DNA of 64,000 nt from Flavobacterium turcicum (GTDB lineage: Bacteria > Bacteroidota > Bacteroidia > Flavobacteriales > Flavobacteriaceae): assembly GCF_011365745.1 (NCBI RefSeq), contig NZ_JAAOBY010000002.1:1-64000 (forward strand), given 5' to 3'. Under the pieces are notes generated by a model. The model was given only the letters and a program-made list of their open reading frames with translations. It had not been told where the DNA came from and did not search any database. The stretch's first letter is position 1, and each line of letters opens with the position of its first letter. Below, one piece after another: positions 1 through 7,438 of the stretch. The position numbers were made by a program, and so were the translations under genes.

Positions 1-76
1 TGAAATTGGTAGACACGCTGGACTTAAAATCCAGTGAACAGCAATGTTCGTGCGGGTTCAAGTCCCGCTCTGAGTA
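1..76 (+). tRNA. tRNA-Leu (anticodon UAA), 5' end cut off by the window
   Basis: The anticodon arm CTGGA-CTTAAAA-TCCAG gives anticodon TAA, so this decodes UUA leucine codons. A long variable arm typical of class II tRNAs follows. The T arm GCGGG-TTCAAGT-CCCGC lies at about 52-68 and the 3' acceptor strand at 69-75, with discriminator A at 76. CCA is not encoded. The D arm is present (GGTAGACAC), but the 5' acceptor strand and about nine bases are missing because the window starts inside the gene. Confidence 0.93.
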
Positions 77-89
77 CTATAGCAACATG

Positions 90-118
90 AAAAACTCCCT
101 ATTTTTAGGGAGTTTTTT
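90..118 (+). terminator. Rho-independent terminator after tRNA-Leu
   Basis: Hairpin AAAAACTCCCT / AGGGAGTTTTTT with a short T-rich loop and a U run, 14 bases after the tRNA 3' end. Confidence 0.8.
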
Positions 119-176
119 GCGTTTGTTGTAAGTTGGTAATTTGATTTTTTTTGTACATTTAAAAATTATACTTTAA

Positions 177-1379
177 TTAGAAGATGTTTAATTCAATCAT
201 ACATTGTTTCATGGATTGGTATGTTCTTTCAATGTCATTATCTAATCCAATTGAAAATCTAATTAAGCCATCAGTTAATCCCATTTCTTTTTGTTCTTCT
301 AAAGGAATTTCGCTTGAGGTTGATGTTCCTGGAGCACTAAATAAAGTTTTATAAAACCCTAAACTTACAGCTAGATAACCTAAATTTCTTTCTTGCATCA
401 ATTCCATAAGTTCATTTGCTTTTTCAAGTGTTCCTACATCTATGGTCATCATTCCGCCAAAACCGTATTCAGGATTAATCATATTTTTATAGAGCGTATG
501 GCTTGGATGACTTGATAATCCTGGATATACGGTCTTTAATCCATCTTTTTCAAAACGTTCCGCTAGGAAAAAAGCATTGTTGCTATGCTGTTTCATCCTA
601 ATATGTAGGGTTCGTAAATTTTTCATTACGCTTGCAGATCTTAAACTATCCATTGTAGGACCTAATAACATGCTGGCTCCACTATTTACATTTTTTAAAC
701 TATTTATAAAGTCTTGAGATGCACAAGTTACACCTCCCACTGTATCACTACTACCATTTATATATTTTGTTAGACTATGAATTACAATGTCTGCGCCTAA
801 TTTAGCTGGTGAAACTGATAATGGCGAAAAAGTATTGTCAACCACGAGCGTTAAGTTGTGTTTTTTTGCAAGAGAAGAAAGTTCTTTAATATCAGCAACT
901 TCTAGCAACGGATTACTAACTGTTTCACAATATAGTACTTTTGTTTCTGGAGTAATGGCAGCTTCTACAACATCTAATTTTGTAATATCTACAAAGGTAG
1001 TTTTGATTCCTAATCTTGGAGTGAAATTTTTTAAGAAAGCATATGTTCCTCCGTAAATTGTTCTGCTCGAAACGATGTTATCTCCAGTTCCGCATAATTG
1101 TAATAGTGTAGGTGTAATGGCACCCATTCCAGAAGCCGAAACATTGGCTGATTCTGTACCTTCCATAGCTGCTAATGCTTGATCCAAGTATAAATTACTA
1201 GGTGAGGAATGTCTCGAATATAAGTAACATCCTTCCATATTACCCTCAAAAGTATCAAACATCGTTTTGGCTGAAAGAAAAGTATAGGTAGAAGAATCAG
1301 AAATGGATGGATTTACTCCTCCAAATTCGCCAAAATATTGAAGGTCTTGAATGTTGTTTGCTGGATTGAAATTTTTCAT
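177..1379 (-). CDS. Cys/Met-metabolism PLP-dependent enzyme (cystathionine gamma-lyase / methionine gamma-lyase family)
   Basis: A 400-residue fold-type I PLP enzyme of the transsulfuration family (PF01053), expected in the cytoplasm as a tetramer. The Schiff-base lysine is K205 in HSLTKYING. The phosphate-binding Tyr-x-Arg of the neighbouring subunit is Y54/R56 (YSRHSSPS), and the PLP-ring aspartate is D181 in VVDNTF. At the position where Pseudomonas methionine gamma-lyase has its catalytic Cys (YGCTFAFL), this protein has Gly (YGGTYAFL, about 109-116). That argues against a strict methionine gamma-lyase. A cystathionine or O-acyl-homoserine activity is as likely, and the substrate cannot be fixed from sequence. 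It is divergent from an Lrp/AsnC regulator with 228 bases between them, which suggests local control of amino-acid breakdown or sulfur amino-acid synthesis. Confidence 0.85.
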   Translation of the reverse strand: MKNFNPANNIQDLQYFGEFGGVNPSISDSSTYTFLSAKTMFDTFEGNMEGCYLYSRHSSPSNLYLDQALAAMEGTESANVSASGMGAITPTLLQLCGTGDNIVSSRTIYGGTYAFLKNFTPRLGIKTTFVDITKLDVVEAAITPETKVLYCETVSNPLLEVADIKELSSLAKKHNLTLVVDNTFSPLSVSPAKLGADIVIHSLTKYINGSSDTVGGVTCASQDFINSLKNVNSGASMLLGPTMDSLRSASVMKNLRTLHIRMKQHSNNAFFLAERFEKDGLKTVYPGLSSHPSHTLYKNMINPEYGFGGMMTIDVGTLEKANELMELMQERNLGYLAVSLGFYKTLFSAPGTSTSSEIPLEEQKEMGLTDGLIRFSIGLDNDIERTYQSMKQCMIELNIF

Positions 1380-1607
1380 TTGTTGATTATTTATTAATGA
1401 TTTTTATTTTTAAAGTGAATTTCGTTGTTTTTATTATTCAATTGTAGTTTCTAGTATTTTAGGTCTAAATTCGATCTTTATAGGTGTTTTGTCAATAGTT
1501 GTTCATTATTTTAGTTTTATTATCTATTATTGTTTAATTTGGTAGTTTAAATAATTATCGGGAAGGCTTTTCTAATTGAATTTTAGATATTTTATACATT
1601 TTATTTT

Positions 1608-2069
1608 ATGATAGTATTAGACGTGATTGATAAAAAAATTCTCGAGCTAGTTCAAAACGATAGTAAAAAAACAACTAAAGAGTTGTCGATAAAGCTAAAT
1701 TTATCTGTTACTGCCGTTTATGAGCGCGTAAGAAAATTAGAACGGGAGGGAATTATTGAAAAATACGTAGCAATAGTCAATAAATCGAAAGTTGAAAAAG
1801 GGTTTTTAGTTTTTTGCCACCTTAAGTTAATACAACATTCAAGAGAATACATTCAAATATTTGAGAAGGAGGTAGCGCAACTTTCTGAAGTTGTCGAATG
1901 TTATCATGTGAGCGGAGATTATGATTATATCCTAAAAATAGTTGTGAAAGATATGGAGGCGTACAGGCAATTTTTGATAAACAAACTTACTTCATTGAGT
2001 CATATTGGTAGTACACACAGTACTTTTATGATTGATGAAATAAAAAATACTACACAAATTGTATTGTAG
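1608..2069 (+). CDS. Lrp/AsnC family transcriptional regulator
   Basis: A 153-residue protein with the standard Lrp layout. An N-terminal AsnC-type helix-turn-helix spans about 5-60 (VIDKKILELVQND, then LSVTAVYERVRKLEREGII). A C-terminal RAM/ActR-type effector-binding domain spans about 68-145 and contains the characteristic GDYDYILKI segment. Members form dimers to octamers and respond to amino acids. It is transcribed divergently from the PLP lyase at 177-1379, so that gene is the most likely target, together with its own promoter. The length is normal and no better start is visible upstream. Confidence 0.9.
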   Translation: MIVLDVIDKKILELVQNDSKKTTKELSIKLNLSVTAVYERVRKLEREGIIEKYVAIVNKSKVEKGFLVFCHLKLIQHSREYIQIFEKEVAQLSEVVECYHVSGDYDYILKIVVKDMEAYRQFLINKLTSLSHIGSTHSTFMIDEIKNTTQIVL

Positions 2070-2173
2070 ATAGAAATATTCGGTCGAAGGATTTAAATGA
2101 TAAGTAAATGTTAATACCTCTAAAAAGCATACAAAAACCTTCAAAATTCAACTTTTAACAAAACTTAATTCCT

Positions 2174-2181
2174 TAATTTTG
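2174..2181 (+). promoter_or_regulatory. Candidate -7 promoter element of lpdA
   Basis: TAATTTTG matches the Bacteroidota -7 consensus TAnnTTTG and lies 34 bases upstream of the lpdA start. The -33 element is weak (TTTT at about 2153-2156). Confidence 0.4.
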
Positions 2182-2215
2182 TATCACTTTTATAAAACCA
2201 TTTAAAAAATTTACT

Positions 2216-3619
2216 ATGAGTTCATTTGACGTAGTCATTATAGGTTCAGGACCAGGCGGATATGTATCAGCAATTCGTTGTGCACAATTAGGTTTCAAAA
2301 CGGCCATTATTGAAAAATATTCAACCCTTGGCGGAACATGCTTGAATGTGGGTTGTATTCCATCTAAGGCATTGTTAGCTTCTTCTCATCACTACAGTGA
2401 AATTGCTCATTTTGCTGACCATGGTATTGAGCTTTCTGGCGAAGTAAAAGTAAATCTAGAAAAAATGATTGCTCGCAAACAAGCTATTGTTGATCAGACT
2501 TCTGGTGGAGTTAAATTTTTGATGGATAAAAACAATATTACAGTTTTGGAAGGTCTGGGTTCATTTGTTGATGCAACTCACGTAGCAATAGCAAAAGCTG
2601 ATGGTACTTCTGAAACGATCGAAGCAAAAAACATTATTATCGCAACAGGTTCAAAGCCATCCTCTTTACCTTTTATCAAAATTGACAAGGAAAGAATTAT
2701 CACTTCAACAGAAGCATTGAAGCTTAAAGAAGTGCCAAAACATTTGGTAATTATTGGTGGTGGAGTTATTGGTATTGAGCTTGGTCAAGTATACTTGAGA
2801 TTAGGAGCACAAGTTTCTGTTGTTGAATATTTAGACAGAATTATTCCGGGAATGGATGCGTCTTTATCTAAAGAATTGACAAAAGTATTGAAGAAACAAG
2901 GTATGAAATTCTATGTTTCGCACAAAGTTCAATCGGTTGATAGAAATGGAGATGCTGTTGTTGTGCAAGCTGAAAATACAAAAGGAGAAACAATAACACT
3001 TGAAGGAGATTACGCATTAGTTTCTGTAGGTCGTCGCCCATACACTGATGGATTGAATGCAGATAAAGCTGGCGTTAAAGTAACCGAAAGAGGAATGGTT
3101 GAAGTAAACGATCATTTACAAACCAATATTCCTAATATTTATGCAATTGGTGATGTTGTTCGTGGAGCAATGTTAGCGCACAAAGCAGAGGAAGAAGGAG
3201 TTATGGTTGCTGAAATTTTAGCAGGTCAAAAACCTCATATCGATTACAATTTAATTCCAGGTGTGGTTTATACTTGGCCAGAGGTAGCAGCAGTGGGTCA
3301 AACGGAAGAGCAATTAAAAGCAAACGGCGTAGCCTACAAAGCTGGAAGTTTTCCTTTTAAAGCGTTAGGTCGTGCAAGAGCAGGTGGAGATACGGATGGT
3401 TTTGTGAAAATCTTGGCAGATGCAAAGACAGATGAAGTTCTGGGAGTTCACATGATTGGTGCTCGTTGTGCTGACTTAATTGCCGAAGCAGTTACGGCTA
3501 TGGAGTTTAAAGCATCGGCAGAGGATATTTCTAGAATGTCTCATGCGCATCCAACTTTTGCGGAAGCAATTAAAGAGGCAGCTCTTGCGGTTACCGACAA
3601 TAGAGCTTTACACGTATAA
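2216..3619 (+). CDS. lpdA: Dihydrolipoyl dehydrogenase (E3 subunit)
   Basis: A 467-residue flavoprotein disulfide reductase that reoxidises dihydrolipoamide on E2 or GcvH in the pyruvate and 2-oxoglutarate dehydrogenase complexes and in glycine cleavage. The N-terminal FAD-binding motif is GSGPGGYVSA (10-19). The redox-active disulfide is C42/C47 in GGTCLNVGCIPSK. An NAD-binding glycine motif, IGGGVIGIELG, lies near 180-190. A second FAD contact is AIGDV. The C-terminal dimerisation domain carries the catalytic His445-Glu450 pair in HAHPTFAE. Length and all catalytic residues are normal. It appears monocistronic, with its own -7 element upstream and a strong terminator downstream. No E1 or E2 genes are nearby. 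Confidence 0.96.
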   Translation: MSSFDVVIIGSGPGGYVSAIRCAQLGFKTAIIEKYSTLGGTCLNVGCIPSKALLASSHHYSEIAHFADHGIELSGEVKVNLEKMIARKQAIVDQTSGGVKFLMDKNNITVLEGLGSFVDATHVAIAKADGTSETIEAKNIIIATGSKPSSLPFIKIDKERIITSTEALKLKEVPKHLVIIGGGVIGIELGQVYLRLGAQVSVVEYLDRIIPGMDASLSKELTKVLKKQGMKFYVSHKVQSVDRNGDAVVVQAENTKGETITLEGDYALVSVGRRPYTDGLNADKAGVKVTERGMVEVNDHLQTNIPNIYAIGDVVRGAMLAHKAEEEGVMVAEILAGQKPHIDYNLIPGVVYTWPEVAAVGQTEEQLKANGVAYKAGSFPFKALGRARAGGDTDGFVKILADAKTDEVLGVHMIGARCADLIAEAVTAMEFKASAEDISRMSHAHPTFAEAIKEAALAVTDNRALHV

Positions 3620-3636
3620 GTACATTATATTTTAAC

Positions 3637-3667
3637 AAAAACCCGTTCAAAATTGAACGGGTTTTTT
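3637..3667. terminator. Bidirectional terminator between lpdA and the DUF4349 gene
   Basis: Inverted repeat AAAACCCGTTCAA / TTGAACGGGTTTT with an A run before and a T run after it. It sits between convergent genes and can serve both strands. Confidence 0.85.
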
Positions 3668-3669
3668 AT

Positions 3670-4563
3670 TTAATTGCCTTTTTGAAAATATTTTTTGTAA
3701 ACGAAATAGCCTAATATACCTATCAAAATAATCGACCATAATTGTACAATTACTGCTATTATTCCTTCGATAAGATACCAACCATTTTCTAGACCATCAA
3801 TTATTTTCGAACCAAAACCTTGACGGTATTGTTTTTCATTAGCGATCATTTCTTTCTTAATAGTTTCACGCTGGTAAATTTGTAAAGTTAATGTGCTAAA
3901 ATTTACTTGGTCAGCTAGTGAGATATTTTCGAGTTTACTATTGTCTTTTTGTTCAGATTTTTGATTCAGATCGTTTTCAGCTTGCACTACTTCATTTAGT
4001 TTCTTGCCTTTGCTGTCAATCGCTTTTGTGAGGCGCTTTTCCTGATTTGCTTCTCGTTTTTCTTTTAATTGATTAGAGAGTAGTTGTAATGAAACATCAT
4101 CGGCTTTGATTACTCGGTATTCCAGAAAATCAATTTGTTTGGCAATGGTTTTAATTACGGTATCCATTTGTGTGTTGGGAACCCGAATGGTAATGTTATT
4201 TTCTACTGTATATTTGGTAATTTCTAAAGTGCTGTCTTGGCTAATTTTAACTTCATTCTTTTCAGAAATTGTGCTTTGTAAATTGGTATTAGTTACAAAA
4301 CCTCCAAATTTAGTGGTAGCATTTTCAATGATGTAAGTGGAAATGGGAACATTTTTTACTTTAAATTTAATATCGGCAGTACGAACAAATTTCCGATCGC
4401 TATTTTTTGGTTCCACTGCAGCAGCTGAAGAAAGTATGTTGGTACTGCCGCTTGAAGAAGTTGTAGTATCTGAAGCAGTTTCTTCTAAAGCATCGGCTTT
4501 TTTGCAAGAAATAGCTAAAATTATTAGCAGTAAAGGCAATAGAACATGGTGTTTTTTAAGCAT
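3670..4563 (-). CDS. DUF4349 domain lipoprotein
   Basis: A 297-residue protein with a lipoprotein signal ending in the lipobox LAISC (acylated Cys20), so probably attached to a membrane from outside the cytoplasm. After a Ser/Thr-rich linker comes a DUF4349 region from about 57: RTADIKFKVKN, then GGFVTNTNL, then an IRVPN segment. A charged, probably coiled-coil stretch spans about 150-215. A single hydrophobic helix near 260-288 is followed by the basic tail YKKYFQKGN. This order (lipobox, DUF4349, coiled coil, C-terminal transmembrane helix) is typical of the family. Its biochemical function is unknown to me. It stands alone, convergent with lpdA. Confidence 0.8.
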   Translation of the reverse strand: MLKKHHVLLPLLLIILAISCKKADALEETASDTTTSSSGSTNILSSAAAVEPKNSDRKFVRTADIKFKVKNVPISTYIIENATTKFGGFVTNTNLQSTISEKNEVKISQDSTLEITKYTVENNITIRVPNTQMDTVIKTIAKQIDFLEYRVIKADDVSLQLLSNQLKEKREANQEKRLTKAIDSKGKKLNEVVQAENDLNQKSEQKDNSKLENISLADQVNFSTLTLQIYQRETIKKEMIANEKQYRQGFGSKIIDGLENGWYLIEGIIAVIVQLWSIILIGILGYFVYKKYFQKGN

Positions 4564-4781
4564 AATTTTTTTGTTTTTTAGGTGAATAATTTATTTGTTA
4601 ATAGGTGTTTTCTTCTTCAATTGCGTTTTATTACTTAAGTAAAATGGTACAATTCACGCAATCCAAATTTCATGCCGATAAATTTAGGTTGGTATAAATG
4701 GGTACGCATTTTAATTAAAAACTTTGAAGATTATTACCTTCGAGAATAGTTCACGGTTGCTTTTTTCACGTAAAATTGTTG

Positions 4782-4789
4782 TAATTTTG
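4782..4789 (+). promoter_or_regulatory. Candidate -7 element that sets the pabB start
   Basis: TAATTTTG matches TAnnTTTG. A TTG at 4757-4759, 22 bases upstream, could be the -33 element. Transcription would begin near 4795, after an in-frame ATG at 4724 but before the TTG codon at 4814, which favours the later start. Confidence 0.4.
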
Positions 4790-4813
4790 AGCTATCAAAA
4801 ACATTTCAATTCA

Positions 4814-6103
4814 TTGAGAACATCCATTATAAAAAATGTCGAAAATCCATTGCAAACCAAGCAACAACTTGTAAAATGGGCGCAACAGTTTCGCGAAGTT
4901 GTATTTTTAAACAGTAATTCTTATCCACAACAATATTCTAGTGCCGATTGTATACTTGCTGTTGATGCTTTTACAGCCATACAAACAGACTATGTGAACG
5001 CTTTTGAAGACTTGAAACAATATCAAGAAAGTACTAAGGATTGGTTATTTGGTTATTTGTCTTATGATTTAAAGAATGATATTGAAAGCGTTACTTCTTC
5101 CAATCCAGATAATCTAGATTTTCCTGATTTGTTTTTTTTTCAACCTAAAAAGATATTTATCTTGAAGGGGCAAGAATTAGAAATGCAATATTTGTTTTTA
5201 TGTGATGATGAAATTGAGTTCGATTTTGAGTCCATTCAGGCAACTGAAGAATCGCAAATTAATAGTTTGGGAACGGTAACTATTGAAGAAAGAATTTCAC
5301 AAAAGGATTATGTAACCAAGGTTAATGATATATTAAGCCATATTCATCGAGGAGATATTTACGAAGTCAATTTTTGTATGGAGTTTTTTGCAGAAAAAGC
5401 TGAGATTAATCCGTTGGAAAAATTTTTGAAGTTGAACGAAATTTCAAAACCTCCATTTGCTGTATTTTTCAAGAATAATAAGCATTTTATTTTATCTGCC
5501 TCGCCAGAGCGTTACTTGCGTAAAGAAGTAGATTTGATAATTTCGCAACCAATAAAAGGCACGGCTAAGCGCTTTTTGGATGTGGAACAAGACGAGGAGT
5601 CAAAAAATGCCTTGCTCGCTGATCCGAAAGAACGCTCTGAAAATATTATGATTACTGATTTAGTTCGAAATGATTTGTCAAGAACCGCACAGAAGGGGAG
5701 TGTTCAAGTTACCGAACTTTGTAAAATTTATTCTTTTTTACAAGTACATCAAATGATTTCGACAATTACAGCACGTTTGGCAGAACCTTATACGGCTGTT
5801 GATGTCATAAAATCGACTTTCCCAATGGGAAGCATGACGGGAGCACCAAAAATTTCAGCCATGAATATTGTAGATCGTTTGGAAGAAACTAAACGGGGCG
5901 TTTACAGTGGTGCTGTTGGGTATTTTACTCCAAATGGCGATTTCGATTTTAATGTTGTTATTCGTAGTATTTTGTATAATGATGTGAAAAAATACCTTTC
6001 TTTTTCAGTAGGAAGTGCAATTACAGCTAATTCAATTCCTGAAAAAGAGTACGAAGAATGTTTATTAAAAGCTAAGGCGATGTATGCAGTTTTGCAAGAG
6101 TAA
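4814..6103 (+). CDS. pabB: Aminodeoxychorismate synthase component I
   Basis: A chorismate-utilising enzyme that makes 4-amino-4-deoxychorismate for folate. Its C-terminal chorismate-binding domain has the signature segments IHRGDIYEVNFC, SASPERYL, QPIKGTAKR, DLVRNDLSR and FPMGSMTGAPK. As is usual for PabB, the N-terminal domain is shorter than in TrpE. I place the start at the TTG codon at 4814 (about 429 residues, beginning LRTSIIKN). The in-frame ATG at 4724 would add 30 residues that do not resemble the family and lies upstream of the likely promoter. No pabA glutaminase gene is nearby, so the TrpG in the trp operon at 48826-49392 may supply ammonia to both enzymes (inference). tilS follows 24 bases downstream, probably in the same transcript. 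Confidence 0.88.
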   Translation: MRTSIIKNVENPLQTKQQLVKWAQQFREVVFLNSNSYPQQYSSADCILAVDAFTAIQTDYVNAFEDLKQYQESTKDWLFGYLSYDLKNDIESVTSSNPDNLDFPDLFFFQPKKIFILKGQELEMQYLFLCDDEIEFDFESIQATEESQINSLGTVTIEERISQKDYVTKVNDILSHIHRGDIYEVNFCMEFFAEKAEINPLEKFLKLNEISKPPFAVFFKNNKHFILSASPERYLRKEVDLIISQPIKGTAKRFLDVEQDEESKNALLADPKERSENIMITDLVRNDLSRTAQKGSVQVTELCKIYSFLQVHQMISTITARLAEPYTAVDVIKSTFPMGSMTGAPKISAMNIVDRLEETKRGVYSGAVGYFTPNGDFDFNVVIRSILYNDVKKYLSFSVGSAITANSIPEKEYEECLLKAKAMYAVLQE

Positions 6104-6127
6104 ATTCTAATCAATAAAATTATCCTA

Positions 6128-7438
6128 ATGATTAATACTTTAAAAGAAATTCTTTCGGAACGTTTTTCATTTCTTGATAAGAGGCGACTGTTGTTGGCTG
6201 TTAGCGGCGGAAAGGATAGCATGGTTCTGTTGCATTTGTTTCAGAATTTGAATTACGATTTTGCAATCGCACATTGTAATTTTCAATTGCGTGGTATTGA
6301 AAGTTTCGAGGATCAAAATTTTATAAAAACTTATGCGGAAAATCATGGCATTCCAGTTTTTATAACACAATTTGATACAAAAGCTTTTGCCGAAGATTAT
6401 AAGGTTTCCACTCAAGTTGCCGCACGTGAATTGCGTTACAACTGGTTTTATGAATTGTTAGAAACCGAGAACTTTGATTATGTAATTACTGCACATCATG
6501 CAGATGATAGTTTAGAAACTTTTTTGATCAATTTAAGTCGAGGAACAGGTATAGAGGGTTTGACAGGCATTCCTGAGCAAAACGATAAAATAATTCGTCC
6601 GCTGCTTACATTTACCCTAGAAGAAATTGAGTTGTATGCGGCTGAAAACGGTATTGAATGGCGCGAAGACAGCAGTAATGCCTCTGATAAGTATCTTCGG
6701 AATAAAATTCGTCATCATTTAGTTCCTATTCTAAAGGATTTAAATTCGAATTTTTTGGTTTCCTTTCAAAAAACGCAAAACTATTTGCAAGAAGCGCAAG
6801 TAATGGTTGAAGATGCAGCAATCATGATTTACCAGCAAGTAGCAAAACAAGAGGATGATTCAATTTATTTTGATTTAAATAAATTAAAAAAGTTACCAAA
6901 TTACCAATCCTATTTATACCAATGGCTTAATGAATTTGGCTTTACGGCTTGGGATGATATTTACAATTTGGTCGAAAGTCAGACGGGTAAGTTTGTTTAT
7001 TCGCCAACATATCGCTTATTAAAAGACAGGAATTATTTAATCCTAAGTCCAATAAATTACGTAAATCCTGCTGAGGAATATTTTATTTCTGAAAATCAAA
7101 AAGAAGTTAATATTCCCTTAAATCTAACGTTTTGCAAAGTAGCCGACATTAGTATCGCCACAAATACTTCTATCTTTGTAGACTCAGATTTGTTACACTA
7201 CCCATTACGATTGCAAAAGTGGAGTGAGGGAGCTGTTTTTCATCCTTTTGGTATGCAAGGGAAGTCAAAAAAAGTCAGTAAATTTTTTAAAGATGAAAAA
7301 TTGTCTTTAAATGAAAAAGAGCAAACTTGGTTGCTATATTCCGATGAAAAAATTGTTTGGATTGTTGGATTAAGACCAGACGAACGGTTTAAAGTAACCG
7401 AAACAACTAAAAATATTTTAAAAATAGAACTACGCTAA
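6128..7438 (+). CDS. tilS: tRNA(Ile)-lysidine synthetase
   Basis: A 436-residue enzyme that uses ATP and lysine to convert C34 of the CAU-anticodon tRNA-Ile to lysidine, which changes decoding to AUA. The PP-loop nucleotide-binding motif is SGGKDS at 26-31. Further family markers are AHCNFQLRG, TAHHADDSLETFLINL, GTGIEGLTGIP and RNKIRHHLVP. The C-terminal TilS domain is present (segment KKVSKFFKDEK). It lies between pabB and dsbD in a tight forward run. Its stop codon overlaps the dsbD ATG by one base (TAATG), which suggests translational coupling. Confidence 0.95.
   Translation: MINTLKEILSERFSFLDKRRLLLAVSGGKDSMVLLHLFQNLNYDFAIAHCNFQLRGIESFEDQNFIKTYAENHGIPVFITQFDTKAFAEDYKVSTQVAARELRYNWFYELLETENFDYVITAHHADDSLETFLINLSRGTGIEGLTGIPEQNDKIIRPLLTFTLEEIELYAAENGIEWREDSSNASDKYLRNKIRHHLVPILKDLNSNFLVSFQKTQNYLQEAQVMVEDAAIMIYQQVAKQEDDSIYFDLNKLKKLPNYQSYLYQWLNEFGFTAWDDIYNLVESQTGKFVYSPTYRLLKDRNYLILSPINYVNPAEEYFISENQKEVNIPLNLTFCKVADISIATNTSIFVDSDLLHYPLRLQKWSEGAVFHPFGMQGKSKKVSKFFKDEKLSLNEKEQTWLLYSDEKIVWIVGLRPDERFKVTETTKNILKIELR

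Noticed and set aside
1380..1607. SAM-type riboswitch upstream of the PLP lyase
   Set aside because: No conserved riboswitch core or terminator switch could be identified in this AT-rich intergenic region.
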